From Candidatus Pelagisphaera phototrophica (GTDB lineage Bacteria; Verrucomicrobiota; Verrucomicrobiia; Opitutales; Opitutaceae), in contig NZ_CP076039.1 of NCBI RefSeq assembly GCF_014529625.1, positions 930,001 to 994,000 on the forward strand: a stretch of DNA of 64,000 nt, given 5' to 3'. Below are positions 9,508 to 18,527 of this stretch, piece after piece; within the stretch, counting starts at the first letter, position 1; every line of letters starts with the position of its first letter. The notes under the pieces were generated by a model, which had not been told where the DNA came from, searched no databases, and saw only the letters and a program-made list of their open reading frames with translations. A program made the translations under genes and the position numbers.

Positions 9508-10599
9508 CTATCTCACTACTCTTCCCGAGCCACCGCTATTCAACAGGGATTCTACTTCGGCGCGGGTAGAGAAATTATAGTCGCCGTAGATCGAGTGAGC
9601 CAAACAAGAGGAGGCCACGGCAAAGGCGATGGCCGTTTGCGGTTCGCGAAGCTTTGGGTCGTTGAAAGCGAAAATCAGTCCGGCCCCGAAGGCGTCACCC
9701 CCGCCGACACGATCCACGATGTTACGGATCTCATAAGGCTGATAGTCGCTTCCTTCAATAGGGGCAAAGTAGGAATAATCGGAACTGGTGTCGTAGAGCA
9801 TCGCTCCCCAGTTGTTGTGTGAAGCGGAGATGCTTTCGCGCAAAGTGATGGCAACTTTAGATAGGTTTGGGAATTGACTGACGATCTCACGCGCTACGCC
9901 GGTGTACTTGCTGGCGTCGATCTTGCCTGAGTGCACATCTGTGTTTTCCGCATGGATACCAAGAACGTCGGAGGCATCCTCTTCATTGCCAATGACGACG
10001 TCAACGTAGGGAAGCAAGCGAGACATGGTTTCGCAGGCAAGTTCGGTTGACGAAAGAGTGGGGTTCCACTTCCAGAGTTTTTTGCGAAAATTGAGATCGC
10101 AGGAGACCGTGAGCCCGGCCGCTTTTGCGTTCTTAACGGACTGGATCGTCGCTTCGGCTGATTCCTCGGACAATGAGGGAGTGATTCCGGTAGTGTGAAA
10201 CCATCCAGCTCCATCAAAGATCGAATCCCAGTCGTAGGCCGATGCGGGGGCCATACTGACAGAGGAGTACTCACGGTCGTAAATCACGCGACTCGGGCGT
10301 TGATTGGCCCCCGCTTCTACGAAGTAAAGACCGAGTCGTCCCGATTTGCTCAATACGATTTCCGAAGTGTCTACGTCGAGTCCGCGCAGGTTGGATATTA
10401 GAGCTTGGGTGACGTCGTTATTGGGAATTGCAGTGACGAATCGAGCGTCTCCACCTAGCATTGAAATAGAGGCAGCGACATTGGCTTCTGCTCCGGCGAA
10501 GGTGAGGTTGAGATCACCGGGAAGTGACTGACGGAAACGTTTAAAGCCAGGAGGGCAAAAGCGGCCCATGATTTCACCGAAGGTTACGATCGTTTTCAT
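9508..10599 (-). CDS. kdgK: 2-keto-3-deoxygluconate kinase (PfkB family)
   Basis: 363 residues. It starts TIVTFGEIMGRFCPPGFKRF, like KdgK-type kinases, with FAGAEANVAASISMLGG as first PfkB signature and RVGGGDAFGAGLIFAF carrying the catalytic Asp. A KDG-kinase-like YDREYSS stretch is present. The enzyme would phosphorylate 2-keto-3-deoxygluconate to KDPG, the step before Eda, whose gene lies 143 bases upstream on the same strand. A divergent IclR regulator beyond eda is the likely controller. Context and sequence agree well; related sugar kinases cannot be fully excluded. Confidence 0.88.
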   Translation of the reverse strand: MKTIVTFGEIMGRFCPPGFKRFRQSLPGDLNLTFAGAEANVAASISMLGGDARFVTAIPNNDVTQALISNLRGLDVDTSEIVLSKSGRLGLYFVEAGANQRPSRVIYDREYSSVSMAPASAYDWDSIFDGAGWFHTTGITPSLSEESAEATIQSVKNAKAAGLTVSCDLNFRKKLWKWNPTLSSTELACETMSRLLPYVDVVIGNEEDASDVLGIHAENTDVHSGKIDASKYTGVAREIVSQFPNLSKVAITLRESISASHNNWGAMLYDTSSDYSYFAPIEGSDYQPYEIRNIVDRVGGGDAFGAGLIFAFNDPKLREPQTAIAFAVASSCLAHSIYGDYNFSTRAEVESLLNSGGSGRVVR

Positions 10600-10742
10600 A
10601 TAATTGATTGGATTGAGGTATTGTACTCATGAAGGACGCAGGATTCACAGCTATTTTTTGAAACTGAATTTTGAATACTTGATCGTGGTCGTTTGGTCTT
10701 AGATCCTGTCGTCTGTAGGAAGTGTTCTTCGTGGGAGAAAAA

Positions 10743-11393
10743 TTATCCACGGACACTGTCTGCATTTTGACGAGCTTCACGGGCGTTGGCTTCGATCTGG
10801 TTCCAGTCTTGAGCTGCAATGAGTTCACGCTTAGCAATCCAGGAACCACCGATCGCTGAGATAAGCGGGGAAGCGAGATAGTCTCTCATGTTTGTCGCAT
10901 TGAGCCCACCGAGGGGAATGAAATCAATGTTGAGGTGCTGGTAGGGGGCGGCCATGTTTTTAAGATGGCTTAATCCACCGGCGGTTTCTGCGGGAAAAAA
11001 CTTGAGAGTTCGGCAGCCGAGCTCGATGCCTTGCTCAATGTCACTAGGGGTTACGATTCCCGGTCCGAAGGGCAGGCCCTTGTTCTGAGCGTACTCGACG
11101 ACTTTACGATTGAGGCCAGGAGCAACTCCAAAGGCGGCTCCCGCGGCGACGACTTCGTCGACCTGCCCTTTGGTAAGTATGGTGCCGATTCCAGCGAGCA
11201 TCTCGGGGACATCTTCGCGAATCGCTCTGAGAGCACCAAGAGCCGCATCGGTTCGGAGGGTCAACTCCATGGCGTCAATGCCACCCCTTAGTAAAGCGCG
11301 TGCGAGCGCCACGGCATTGGCCGCATCGTCAATTACGAGCACCGCGATGATGGCAGACTTCTTTATCTTTTGATTTAGTTCCGTGGGAAACAT
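10743..11393 (-). CDS. eda: 2-keto-3-deoxy-6-phosphogluconate aldolase
   Basis: 216 residues, the usual length of a class I KDPG/KHG aldolase trimer subunit. Motifs include AIIAVLVIDDAANAVALARAL, GIDAMELTLRTDAAL (catalytic Glu region), GIGTILTKGQVDEVVAAGA and the Schiff-base lysine in CRTLKFFPAE. The enzyme cleaves KDPG to pyruvate and glyceraldehyde 3-phosphate. It precedes kdgK on the minus strand; together they form the lower uronate/Entner-Doudoroff branch. The 147-base gap to the divergent IclR gene holds an inverted repeat (11478-11504) that could be the operator. Confidence 0.93.
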   Translation of the reverse strand: MFPTELNQKIKKSAIIAVLVIDDAANAVALARALLRGGIDAMELTLRTDAALGALRAIREDVPEMLAGIGTILTKGQVDEVVAAGAAFGVAPGLNRKVVEYAQNKGLPFGPGIVTPSDIEQGIELGCRTLKFFPAETAGGLSHLKNMAAPYQHLNIDFIPLGGLNATNMRDYLASPLISAIGGSWIAKRELIAAQDWNQIEANAREARQNADSVRG

Positions 11394-11477
11394 ATTTGAA
11401 GAGGCTATTGATTTATTGGCTCGCTGATTCGATATTGAGAGGTTGCCCGCTACCTTAAAATTACTCAGGATCAGTAT

Positions 11478-11504
11478 TTGCTTGTCAGTATAGTTGACAA
11501 GTAA
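11478..11504. promoter_or_regulatory. Inverted repeat in the eda/iclR divergent promoter, candidate operator
   Basis: CTTGTCA (11481-11487), seven bases, TGACAAG (11495-11501) form a perfect 7-7-7 dyad; outward TT/AA matches extend it to about 27 bases. It lies between the starts of eda (minus) and the IclR regulator (plus). On the minus strand a CTGACA box in the repeat is followed after 17 bases by AGTAAT, a passable promoter for eda, so a bound regulator would block it. Control by the adjacent IclR protein is inference. Confidence 0.5.
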
Positions 11505-11540
11505 GACAGTAATGCAGACACTCTGGCTATCGCTGTCGAT

Positions 11541-12224
11541 ATGTCAATGGAAACCAAAGGTTTGGCGACATCACTTTTCAAGGCGCTCGATACGCTCAAT
11601 CTACTGAGTGGCTGTTCGGACGGTGCTCTGATTGGGGAAGTCGTCTCGGAAATGGGCCTTCCGCGTAGCAGCCTGATCCGCATTTTAGATAGTCTGATGC
11701 ACTATGGGCTAGTTGAGCGTAATTTGGAGCGGCGGTATCGTGTGACCTCGAAGTTTCGGGATTGGCGGTCGGAGGACCGGGACGAAAAGCTCGTATCAAA
11801 ATACCGGCCCTTACTAAGAAAGATCGCTGACGAGGTGGGTGAAATGGCGGTCTTGGGCCGGCTACAGGGAAGGAGGATCTTCCATCTTCATTACGAGGAG
11901 CCCGATTGCCGCGTTCGCGTAGTGCCACCGGTGGGAAGGGCTTTTGCCATTGAGAAGATGGCGATGGGCAAACTAGCCTTAAGCCAGCGTCCGGACCTGA
12001 TTCCGGAAGGGGGTTCCAACGAACTTCGCAAGGAAATCGCTCGGGCGGGAAAAGATGGATTTTCCTGGAATCGAAGTGAGTCAGAAGAGGGCATCATTGC
12101 TTGGGGTGCCTGGCTGGAAGATCCATCGCCGCTGTCTCCGATGATTGCGGTCACTTGGCCGTCTTTCCGATATTCGGACAAAGGCCTGGCTCAGGTTGAA
12201 AGGCTTCTGGCCACAAGCCTTTAG
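11541..12224 (+). CDS. IclR-family transcriptional regulator
   Basis: 227 residues, slightly short for IclR. A winged helix-turn-helix occupies the first 70 residues (LFKALDTLNLLSGCSDGALIGEVVSEMGLPRSSLIRILDSL is split across the helices). The C-terminal effector domain follows, with VVPPVGRAFAIEKMAMGKL being the usual GR.hPLHxTA.GKA region in diverged form. Such regulators sense uronate or keto-acid intermediates in KdgR-like systems. It is divergent from eda-kdgK, so it probably represses or activates them. ATG at 11541 or 11547 are both possible starts. Its last 74 bases overlap a convergent hypothetical gene. Confidence 0.88.
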   Translation: MSMETKGLATSLFKALDTLNLLSGCSDGALIGEVVSEMGLPRSSLIRILDSLMHYGLVERNLERRYRVTSKFRDWRSEDRDEKLVSKYRPLLRKIADEVGEMAVLGRLQGRRIFHLHYEEPDCRVRVVPPVGRAFAIEKMAMGKLALSQRPDLIPEGGSNELRKEIARAGKDGFSWNRSESEEGIIAWGAWLEDPSPLSPMIAVTWPSFRYSDKGLAQVERLLATSL

Positions 12225-12657
12225 CCGATTCCCGAAAGGCCTGAGCCTGGGCGAGCTCTTCTGGACTAATGAGGGTTTCGACGTGTGCGAGCAGTTGTTT
12301 CAGCTTGTCCGTAGCGTTGTAAAGCTGCTCGTCCTGTCCGTTCCACATAAACGAGTGAACCGCTTTGGAAAGTTTTCCGAGGGATCGCGAAGCCGCGATG
12401 AAACGAGCTGCTCGTTGCCTTTCGTGTTCCGGGAGAACGGTCGAGGTCTGGTCAAGGGTATTGCGAAAGCCTTCCATTACTTTGAAAAGATCCTCGTACC
12501 TTTTGTGTCCCGCGAGAAATTTGATTTGCTCTTGGGATTTTATGATACTCGCAAAAAAAGCTCCGATCGGAGGTCTTTGCTCGCTCGATTGAACGGATTG
12601 GAGAAAGGCCTCATCGCTGGCCTTAGTGGTGCGAGACTCCTCGCTGGCGAAAGTCAA
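12151..12657 (-). CDS. Hypothetical helical protein, start uncertain
   Basis: 168 residues from a TTG start. The sequence is amphipathic and mostly alpha-helical (YEDLFKVMEGFRNTLDQTS, NATDKLKQLLAHVETL), looking like a helical bundle; I do not recognise a family. Reading upstream in the same frame gives FNAIACGPCLAQ, resembling the end of a signal peptide, but no ATG before a TGA. A different frame supplies ATG at about 12735, so the true start may be lost to a frameshift in the C/T-rich run near 12700. The plus strand carries an overlapping 198-codon frame of poor composition, rejected. The gene is convergent with and overlaps iclR by 74 bases. Confidence 0.45.
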   Translation of the reverse strand: MTFASEESRTTKASDEAFLQSVQSSEQRPPIGAFFASIIKSQEQIKFLAGHKRYEDLFKVMEGFRNTLDQTSTVLPEHERQRAARFIAASRSLGKLSKAVHSFMWNGQDEQLYNATDKLKQLLAHVETLISPEELAQAQAFRESAKGLWPEAFQPEPGLCPNIGKTAK

Positions 12658-12884
12658 TTGAGCCAGGCAGGGCCCACAGGCAATTGCGTTGAAAGGGGGA
12701 AAATTGGAGGTGCTTCAGGGGTGGTGCTACTCATTCAGTAGGTGAATCGGAGAAGCTGAAAAAGGCTTAATAGTATTCAATGTGAATTGGGTTAATTTCG
12801 TAGATTGCTTAGGAGTTTTGGCGGAAGCGACGATTATTGCGTAGGGTGATTTCAGGTGGCATCCGTAAAACCACGTACACAGTT

Positions 12885-13796
12885 TCATAAATCCGAGCCA
12901 AACGACTTTCGATAGGCCAGAGGAGACGCACCTTTCCTTTTGGAGAACTGGCGGGTGAAGTAGTTGCTGTCGTTGAAACCCACCTCGAACGCGATTTGAG
13001 ACACGGTCAGCCTAGAGTTGCGAAGAAGGCGCATCGCATTTTGTAGCCTGAGCTGGATCAGGTATTCGAAGGGCGGCAAGCCAGTCGCTTTGGTAAAAGT
13101 GCGCATGAAATGGCTGCGGGACAAGCGAGACATCTCAATGAAATCATCCAACTTCCAGTCCCGGGCGCAATTCTGCTCCATACTGCTAATGACGGAACCC
13201 ACTCGAAGCAGGGCGGCCGAGCGATTGGACTCCGATTGGGTTTCCTGGTAGGATCGAGAGAGAAAGACCACCAGATCTATGAGTTTACCGAGCAAGGCGG
13301 ATTCGTATCCGTCTCTTCGGTGTTCCACTTCCCCAACCATTTCTAGGGCGATTCGCTCAGCCCGAGAAAGGGATAGTCGCTCAAGGTGCAGTCGGCTAGA
13401 GAAACGGTGTTGCTTCCTGAATACGGGCTCCAAAAGAAAGAGGGCGCAGTATCCCGGAATCTTAAGGAGGCGATTCTCTGGCAGCTCGATCTGCTCGGGA
13501 TCGTACATGACATTGATCATTTCGAGTCGATCCCGATTGTGGAAGTAGTGGTCCTGCATTCCCTGAAGTAAAAAGACATCGCCAGCGACGACGGGGAACT
13601 CATCACCATTGAGCCAGTGCTGAGCGGTTCCGCCCACAATGAGGACGAGCTCACAAAAGTCGTGGGCATGCTTAACCTCAGTCAGATCGTGCTCGTGTGA
13701 GGGTTCTTTCGAGGAGGAAGTGATGACTTGCCTGGCCGTAATGGGGTAGGCCGCGTCTTCAAAGTAGTTTCTTCCTTCGGCTAGGATTCCGGTCAT
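12885..13796 (-). CDS. AraC-family regulator with cupin domain (RhaS/RhaR-like)
   Basis: 303 residues. The N-terminal half is an AraC_binding cupin (HAHDFCELVLIVGG, LNGDEFPVVAGDVFLLQG, INVMYDPEQ), similar in layout to the RhaR/RhaS sugar sensors. The C-terminal 100 residues hold two helix-turn-helix motifs (LDDFIEMSRLSRSHFMRTFT; VSQIAFEVGFNDSNYFTRQF) and the PLAYRK end. It is divergent from xylA, so it is the probable activator of xylA in response to the sugar. Repeated GCATA half-sites lie in the shared 279-base promoter region. Confidence 0.92.
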   Translation of the reverse strand: MTGILAEGRNYFEDAAYPITARQVITSSSKEPSHEHDLTEVKHAHDFCELVLIVGGTAQHWLNGDEFPVVAGDVFLLQGMQDHYFHNRDRLEMINVMYDPEQIELPENRLLKIPGYCALFLLEPVFRKQHRFSSRLHLERLSLSRAERIALEMVGEVEHRRDGYESALLGKLIDLVVFLSRSYQETQSESNRSAALLRVGSVISSMEQNCARDWKLDDFIEMSRLSRSHFMRTFTKATGLPPFEYLIQLRLQNAMRLLRNSRLTVSQIAFEVGFNDSNYFTRQFSKRKGASPLAYRKSFGSDL

Positions 13797-13872
13797 TCGA
13801 TGTTCCTTTGAAATACGATCGTGCTAGTTTTTGTGGAATGGAGAATGGACGCTATGCTTTAAGTCGTCTCGA

Positions 13873-13929
13873 GCATATGAAATAAGTTATATGCATCGTC
13901 AAACAACAATGGGCATATTATGCTATAAT
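13873..13929 (+). promoter_or_regulatory. GCATA half-sites and -10 box upstream of xylA
   Basis: GCATAT (13873) pairs with ATATGC (13889) across ten bases, and GCATA-T-TATGC (13913-13923) abuts a perfect TATAAT (13924-13929). No good -35 lies 17 bases upstream, as expected for a promoter activated by an AraC-type protein. Repeated half-sites touching the -35 region fit binding by the divergent AraC regulator. The elements are visible directly; the link to the regulator is inference. xylA starts 147 bases downstream. Confidence 0.5.
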
Positions 13930-14075
13930 TTGAGAAAATGGTTAAGGTTATATGGAATCGAATCCTGTCATAATTAAACCACAGAGAAAACTGCGAAATT
14001 CTTTTCGCTTCCTCGAAGCGGTCGGTCTGTTTTGATGGCTGTCCACTTCTATTAAACCACTATCACTGAGATCAA

Positions 14076-15404
14076 ATGAGCATCATCAAAGGAGACAGAG
14101 AGTACTTTCAAGGAATTGGAAAGATCGCCTACGAAGGGCGCGATAGCGACAACCCGCTAGCGTTTAAATGGTACAACCCGGATCAGGAAATTGGCGGAAA
14201 ATCCATGAAAGAACTATTCCGTTTCGCGATCGCCTATTGGCATACCTTCTGCGGAACGGGAGGCGACCCCTTTGGCCCGGGTACGAAAGCATTCCCTTGG
14301 GCAGACGGAGCAGATGCCGTGTTGCGAGCTAAGCACAAGATGGATGCCGCATTCGAATTCATAACAAAAATGGGGGTGCCTTATTATTGCTTCCACGACT
14401 TCGACTTAGTTGAAGAGGGAGAGAGTTTCAAAGAGTCTGAAGCAAACCTGAGCGCGATTGTGGACTACGCCAAAGAGAAGCAAGCGGCTTCGGGCGTAAA
14501 GCTGCTTTGGGGAACGGCTAATCTTTTCAGTAACCCGCGTTACATGAATGGGGCGGCTACCAATCCAGATTTTAGCACGGTGGCCTATGCCGGTGCACAG
14601 TTGAAGAACGCGATAGACGCGACCATTGCCTTGGGAGGTGAGAACTATGTTTTCTGGGGTGGGCGCGAAGGTTATATGTCCCTGCTGAATACGGACACCA
14701 AGCGCGAAAAAGCTCATCTGGCTCGTATGCTTACAATGGCTCGGGACTATGCTCGTGGGCAGGGATTCAAGGGTCAGTTCTTTATTGAGCCGAAACCGGC
14801 GGAGCCCTCCAAGCATCAGTACGATTTCGATGTTGAAACGGTGATTGGCTTTTTGCGCGAGCACGACCTCTTGCAGGATTTTTCTCTCAATGTAGAAGTG
14901 AATCACGCCACGTTAGCAGGGCATACTTTCGATCATGAGTTGCGTATGGCTGCCGATGCTGGACTGCTTGGCAGTATGGATGCGAATCGTGGAGATTATC
15001 AAAATGGTTGGGATACCGACCAATTTCCCATGAATTTGAACGAGCTGACCGAAGCGATGCTGGTTGTCCTCAATGCGGGCGGTTTCAAAGGCGGCGGCGT
15101 GAATTTCGACGCGAAGACTCGCCGTAACTCGACGGATCTGGAAGATATCTTCATCGCCCACATTGCGGGCATGGATGCCTTTGCTCGAGCGGCTTTGGTT
15201 GCTGACAAGATTCTCAGCAAGTCAACGTTGCCCGTCTTGAAGCAAGAGCGCTATGGTAGCTTCGACGGCGGAGATGGGGCTCGCTTCGAAAAGGGTGAAC
15301 TTTCTCTCGAAGACGTCTACGCGATCGGAAGTGCGGGCGGCGAGCCGAAGCAAATAAGTGGCAAACAAGAGTACTACGAGCAAATCGTGAACGATTTTAT
15401 CTAA
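14076..15404 (+). CDS. xylA: Xylose isomerase
   Basis: 442 residues, group II (long) xylose isomerase. It interconverts D-xylose and D-xylulose with two divalent metals. Recognisable stretches are [28 protein letters not shown] (catalytic His), [74 protein letters not shown] and [13 protein letters not shown]. No xylulokinase is adjacent; the gene is monocistronic, ending before a terminator at 15448. The divergent AraC gene is its likely regulator. Confidence 0.97.
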   Translation: MSIIKGDREYFQGIGKIAYEGRDSDNPLAFKWYNPDQEIGGKSMKELFRFAIAYWHTFCGTGGDPFGPGTKAFPWADGADAVLRAKHKMDAAFEFITKMGVPYYCFHDFDLVEEGESFKESEANLSAIVDYAKEKQAASGVKLLWGTANLFSNPRYMNGAATNPDFSTVAYAGAQLKNAIDATIALGGENYVFWGGREGYMSLLNTDTKREKAHLARMLTMARDYARGQGFKGQFFIEPKPAEPSKHQYDFDVETVIGFLREHDLLQDFSLNVEVNHATLAGHTFDHELRMAADAGLLGSMDANRGDYQNGWDTDQFPMNLNELTEAMLVVLNAGGFKGGGVNFDAKTRRNSTDLEDIFIAHIAGMDAFARAALVADKILSKSTLPVLKQERYGSFDGGDGARFEKGELSLEDVYAIGSAGGEPKQISGKQEYYEQIVNDFI

Positions 15405-15447
15405 ATTCTATATACAGGCAATGACCGTTACGGTTTCCTGGACTGCT

Positions 15448-15475
15448 CCGTCTTCCTCGTGAGACGGGCCTTTTT
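15448..15475 (+). terminator. Rho-independent terminator after xylA
   Basis: CCGTCT (15448-15453) and AGACGG (15462-15467) form a stem with an eight-base loop, extended by a T-G wobble, followed by GCC and TTTTT at 15471-15475. It starts 44 bases after the xylA stop and separates xylA from the downstream operon. Confidence 0.7.
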
Positions 15476-15644
15476 ATGTCGTTCGCACTGGCTTGGGGAG
15501 GATTAAGGGGAAAAGTTTTTGAGTCCGTGAACATAGGTTATGAACTTTTGCAGATAGACGTTCATGCGTAAAAGTGTAGCCACAGTTTGCTGGGGGAAAC
15601 GTGATTGTTGAGGTATTTCTTGAGCACTCGCATGCCTTAAATAG

Positions 15645-15691
15645 TTTTCTTAGAAGATAATAATTATGAATTTTATGATTGCATAAGAAAA
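15645..15691. promoter_or_regulatory. Wide inverted repeat upstream of the XRE-cupin gene
   Basis: TTTTCTTA (15645-15652) and TAAGAAAA (15684-15691) are a perfect 8-base inverted repeat flanking an AT-rich centre that contains ATAATTAT. It lies 24 bases before the ATG of the XRE-cupin regulator and probably spans its promoter, so autoregulation is possible. AT-richness makes a chance repeat a real alternative. Confidence 0.3.
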
Positions 15692-15714
15692 TAATTGAGG
15701 GCAAACGGTCTCCT

Positions 15715-16272
15715 ATGTCTAGCATCCTTTTGGAAGAGCCCAGTGCATTGCCGATGTTTGATTTCTCTGTTTTGAGAGAGATCCGCAAGCGGGCGGAGAT
15801 GACATTGAATGACCTTTCCCAAGCTAGCGGGGTGTCAATCGCAGTTATCTCTAAGCTCGAAAGAAACCAGTCTCAAGCAGAGGTGGAGACGCTTTACAAA
15901 ATAGGACGAGTGTTTGGAATGCGGGCCACCGACTTGATGACCTTGGCCGAAGCGCCTCTTTCCAATCGAAAAGAGTCTGAAATCTACTCGTCTGAAGGAT
16001 TCACATTCGAGGCAGTACGGTATGCGAATGCAAACTGCTTGCTTGGAGAAGCGAAGAGTGGAGCGAGTATTTCCAAGCCTGAGATCCACCACGACGACCA
16101 TGAAATTTGCTGGGTCTTGAAAGGGGTGCTGCGCGTCACGCTTCCCCAGGAAACCCAAGTCTTGTCGAAAGGGCAGAGTATCCAGTTCGATGCGATTCAA
16201 GAGCACGGCTATGAGGTGCTCGAAGACTGCCAGTTCATGATCGTGCACATCAGAAAAGATAAACGCTATTAG
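15715..16272 (+). CDS. XRE-family regulator with C-terminal cupin
   Basis: About 185 residues from ATG at 15715; an in-frame TTG at 15679 would add 12 residues. Residues 18-75 are a helix-turn-helix (REIRKRAEMTLNDLSQASGV, AVISKLERNQSQAEVETLYK). Residues 100-185 are a small cupin (KPEIHHDDHEICWVLKGVLR, LSKGQSIQFDAIQEHGYEV) likely to bind a sugar or organic-acid effector. It heads an operon: the GH88-like gene starts 8 bases after its stop, so it probably controls that operon. Confidence 0.85.
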   Translation: MSSILLEEPSALPMFDFSVLREIRKRAEMTLNDLSQASGVSIAVISKLERNQSQAEVETLYKIGRVFGMRATDLMTLAEAPLSNRKESEIYSSEGFTFEAVRYANANCLLGEAKSGASISKPEIHHDDHEICWVLKGVLRVTLPQETQVLSKGQSIQFDAIQEHGYEVLEDCQFMIVHIRKDKRY

Positions 16273-16280
16273 AATTTAGT

Positions 16281-17660
16281 ATGAAAATTGACACTACGAT
16301 TACACCCAAATCATTGAAAGGGCAGCTGGACCAGTTCTGGGAGTTGTCAGGACAGAAGATCGATCTCATCGAAAGCGAGTACGACATGTCGAACGGCTCA
16401 CCGGTCTTCACAGTAGATGGCAAATACGCCACTCGCGGATGGACTGAGTGGACGGAGGGCTTCGTTTATGGGTCGTCGTTTCTGCAGTTCGATGCTACCG
16501 GCGACGAGCGATTCCTTGAGCTGGGGAAAATACGTACGGTAGAGCGCATGGCAACTCACGTGAGCCACGTGGGTGTACATGATCATGGCTTTAATAACTT
16601 GAGCTGCTATGGCAGCTGGTTGCGCTTGCTTAACGAAGGGAAGGCCAAGGGGCCCCAGGCCGAACGCGATTTTTGCGAGTTGGCACTGAAGGTTTCGGGA
16701 GCGGTGCAAGCAAGCCGTTGGTCGACCATTCATGAAGGAGGTGGCTATATCTATTCCTTCAATGGGCCGCATAGTTTGTTTGTGGATACAATTCGCAGTT
16801 GCCGCATCGTGATGGTGGCCCACGCTTTGGGGCATGTTCTCATGGGCGAGAATGACTCTCCGATCAGCCTGCTTGGCAGAGCAATCGACCACATCAACGC
16901 CACCGCCATGTACAGTGTATATTATGGGGAGGGCCGAGATAAATACGACGAGTGGGGACGGACCGCTCACGAAAGTATTTTTAATACGAATGACGGACGC
17001 TATCGCTGTCCAAATGCCCAACAGGGATTTAGCGGGTTCACGACATGGACACGGGGTTTGTCCTGGGCGATGGTTGGTTTCGCGGAGGAACTCGAGTTTA
17101 TAGACACGCTTCCAGATGAGCAGTTTGTAGCTTTTGGAGGCAAAGCAGTTTTTAAGGAAACTTGCTTAAAAAGTGCTAAAGCGACCTGCGACTGGTTTAT
17201 CGAGAATACGCCGACTGACGGAATTCCCTACTGGGATGGTGGAGCTCCACAATTGCACCGATTGGGTGAGTGGAGAGATCGAGTATCTGACCCTTACAAT
17301 GAATGGGAACCCATCGACAGTACTGCGGCCGCGATAGGTGCCCAAGGATTGCTGCGTCTAGGCCGTTATCTGGGACTGGATACAAAGGAAGGATCAAAGT
17401 ACTGGAGTGCGGGACTTACTAGTATGCGTTCGCTTTTAGCCGCTCCATACTTGAGCGAAGATAGCGGGCATCAAGGTCTGCTTTTGCATTCCATCTATCA
17501 CGAGCCCAATGGCTGGGACAACGTGCTTGAGGGGCAGAAGATTGCCTGTGGCGAATCGAGCCAATGGGGTGACTACCATATCCGGGAGACCGCCCTCTTG
17601 CTGCAGCGAGAGATTCGGAATGATTCCTATTACACCTTTTTTGGGTGTCTGAACCAATAA
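16281..17660 (+). CDS. GH88-like unsaturated glucuronyl hydrolase
   Basis: 459 residues without signal peptide, hence cytoplasmic. An alpha/alpha-barrel glycoside hydrolase of the GH88 type: D101 in VHDHGFNN and D169 in FVDTIRS sit where the two catalytic aspartates of unsaturated glucuronyl hydrolase are expected. FTTWTRGLSWAMVGFAEEL, IPYWDGGAP, EPIDSTAAAIGAQGLLRL and SQWGDYHIRETALLL are the remaining family landmarks. Such enzymes hydrate the 4,5-double bond of lyase-generated uronic-acid oligosaccharides and release an unsaturated uronate. Downstream kdgK and eda functions would use that product. Substrate polysaccharide is unknown. Confidence 0.85.
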   Translation: MKIDTTITPKSLKGQLDQFWELSGQKIDLIESEYDMSNGSPVFTVDGKYATRGWTEWTEGFVYGSSFLQFDATGDERFLELGKIRTVERMATHVSHVGVHDHGFNNLSCYGSWLRLLNEGKAKGPQAERDFCELALKVSGAVQASRWSTIHEGGGYIYSFNGPHSLFVDTIRSCRIVMVAHALGHVLMGENDSPISLLGRAIDHINATAMYSVYYGEGRDKYDEWGRTAHESIFNTNDGRYRCPNAQQGFSGFTTWTRGLSWAMVGFAEELEFIDTLPDEQFVAFGGKAVFKETCLKSAKATCDWFIENTPTDGIPYWDGGAPQLHRLGEWRDRVSDPYNEWEPIDSTAAAIGAQGLLRLGRYLGLDTKEGSKYWSAGLTSMRSLLAAPYLSEDSGHQGLLLHSIYHEPNGWDNVLEGQKIACGESSQWGDYHIRETALLLQREIRNDSYYTFFGCLNQ

Positions 17661-17676
17661 TTTTTGAAACATTATT

Positions 17677-18501
17677 ATGTCAGATTTATCCAATCTTTGT
17701 ATACATAGTATAACTACAAAGCCATGGGGTTTGAGGGAAGCTGCGACTAAGTACGCAACGGCTGGTGTAGCTGGAATTTCGGTTTGGCAGGATGCTGTGG
17801 CGTCTTTCGGAGACGGGCACCGTGCTGCAGGAGAAATGTTTCGCAGTGAAGGGATCGATGTTGTTAGCTACGTTCGCGGAGGATTTTACACCGCACTGGA
17901 AGGTGCGGGACGACTGAAGGCGGTCGACGACAACAAGCGGATCATTGATGAAGCCGCTGCACTGGGTGCCCCCCTCGTCGTTCTCGTTTGCGGTGCCACT
18001 CCAGGACAATCACTTTTCGAATCGAGGAAGCAAATAACCGAGGGAATCGCTGCGACGATTCAACATGCCTCGGATGCGGGAGTTAAACTAGGAATAGAGC
18101 CTCTCCATCCCATGTACGCGGACAGTCGCAGCGCGGTGAACACCATGTCCCAAGCCAATGCGATCTGCGATGAAGTGGGGCATTCCCATTTGGGGATCAC
18201 CGCGGACGTCTTCCACATTTGGTGGGACGATCGACTAGAGGAGGAAATTAAGATCGCGGGTGAGAAAAACCGTCTTTTCTCCTTTCACATCTGCGATTGG
18301 AAAAATTTGCCTGAAGACATGCTTAATGATCGGGGGCTTATGGGAGAGGGTGTTATCGATATTTCTGGAATACGTCGATGGGTGAATGAGACAGGATTTT
18401 CCGGTTACGAAGAAGTGGAGATCTTTTCCAACAAGTACTGGGCTATGGATCAAGACGATTATCTTGGTCAAATAATAGACGCTTACAAATCGCTTTCTTA
18501 G
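17677..18501 (+). CDS. Sugar phosphate isomerase/epimerase-like TIM barrel
   Basis: 274 residues, AP-endonuclease-2-like TIM barrel. GIEPLHPMYADSR, GITADVFHIWWDD, FSFHICDWKNLPEDML and EEVEIFSNKYW carry the conserved Glu, Asp, His and Glu metal ligands of this superfamily. Members isomerise or epimerise sugars, hydroxypyruvate or inososes; substrate cannot be read from sequence. The gene lies 16 bases after the GH88-like gene and 26 before the oxidoreductase, so it belongs to the uronate operon. Confidence 0.82.
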   Translation: MSDLSNLCIHSITTKPWGLREAATKYATAGVAGISVWQDAVASFGDGHRAAGEMFRSEGIDVVSYVRGGFYTALEGAGRLKAVDDNKRIIDEAAALGAPLVVLVCGATPGQSLFESRKQITEGIAATIQHASDAGVKLGIEPLHPMYADSRSAVNTMSQANAICDEVGHSHLGITADVFHIWWDDRLEEEIKIAGEKNRLFSFHICDWKNLPEDMLNDRGLMGEGVIDISGIRRWVNETGFSGYEEVEIFSNKYWAMDQDDYLGQIIDAYKSLS

Positions 18502-18527
18502 AGGGTGAAACTCAACAATTAAATATT

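Noticed and set aside
12145-12741. Plus-strand 198-codon open frame
   Set aside because: Antisense to a better minus-strand frame; composition rich in Arg, Ser, Leu and Phe with no motif.
13953-13968. GGAATCGAATCCTG resembling a tRNA T-arm
   Set aside because: No acceptor, D-arm or anticodon arm fits around it.
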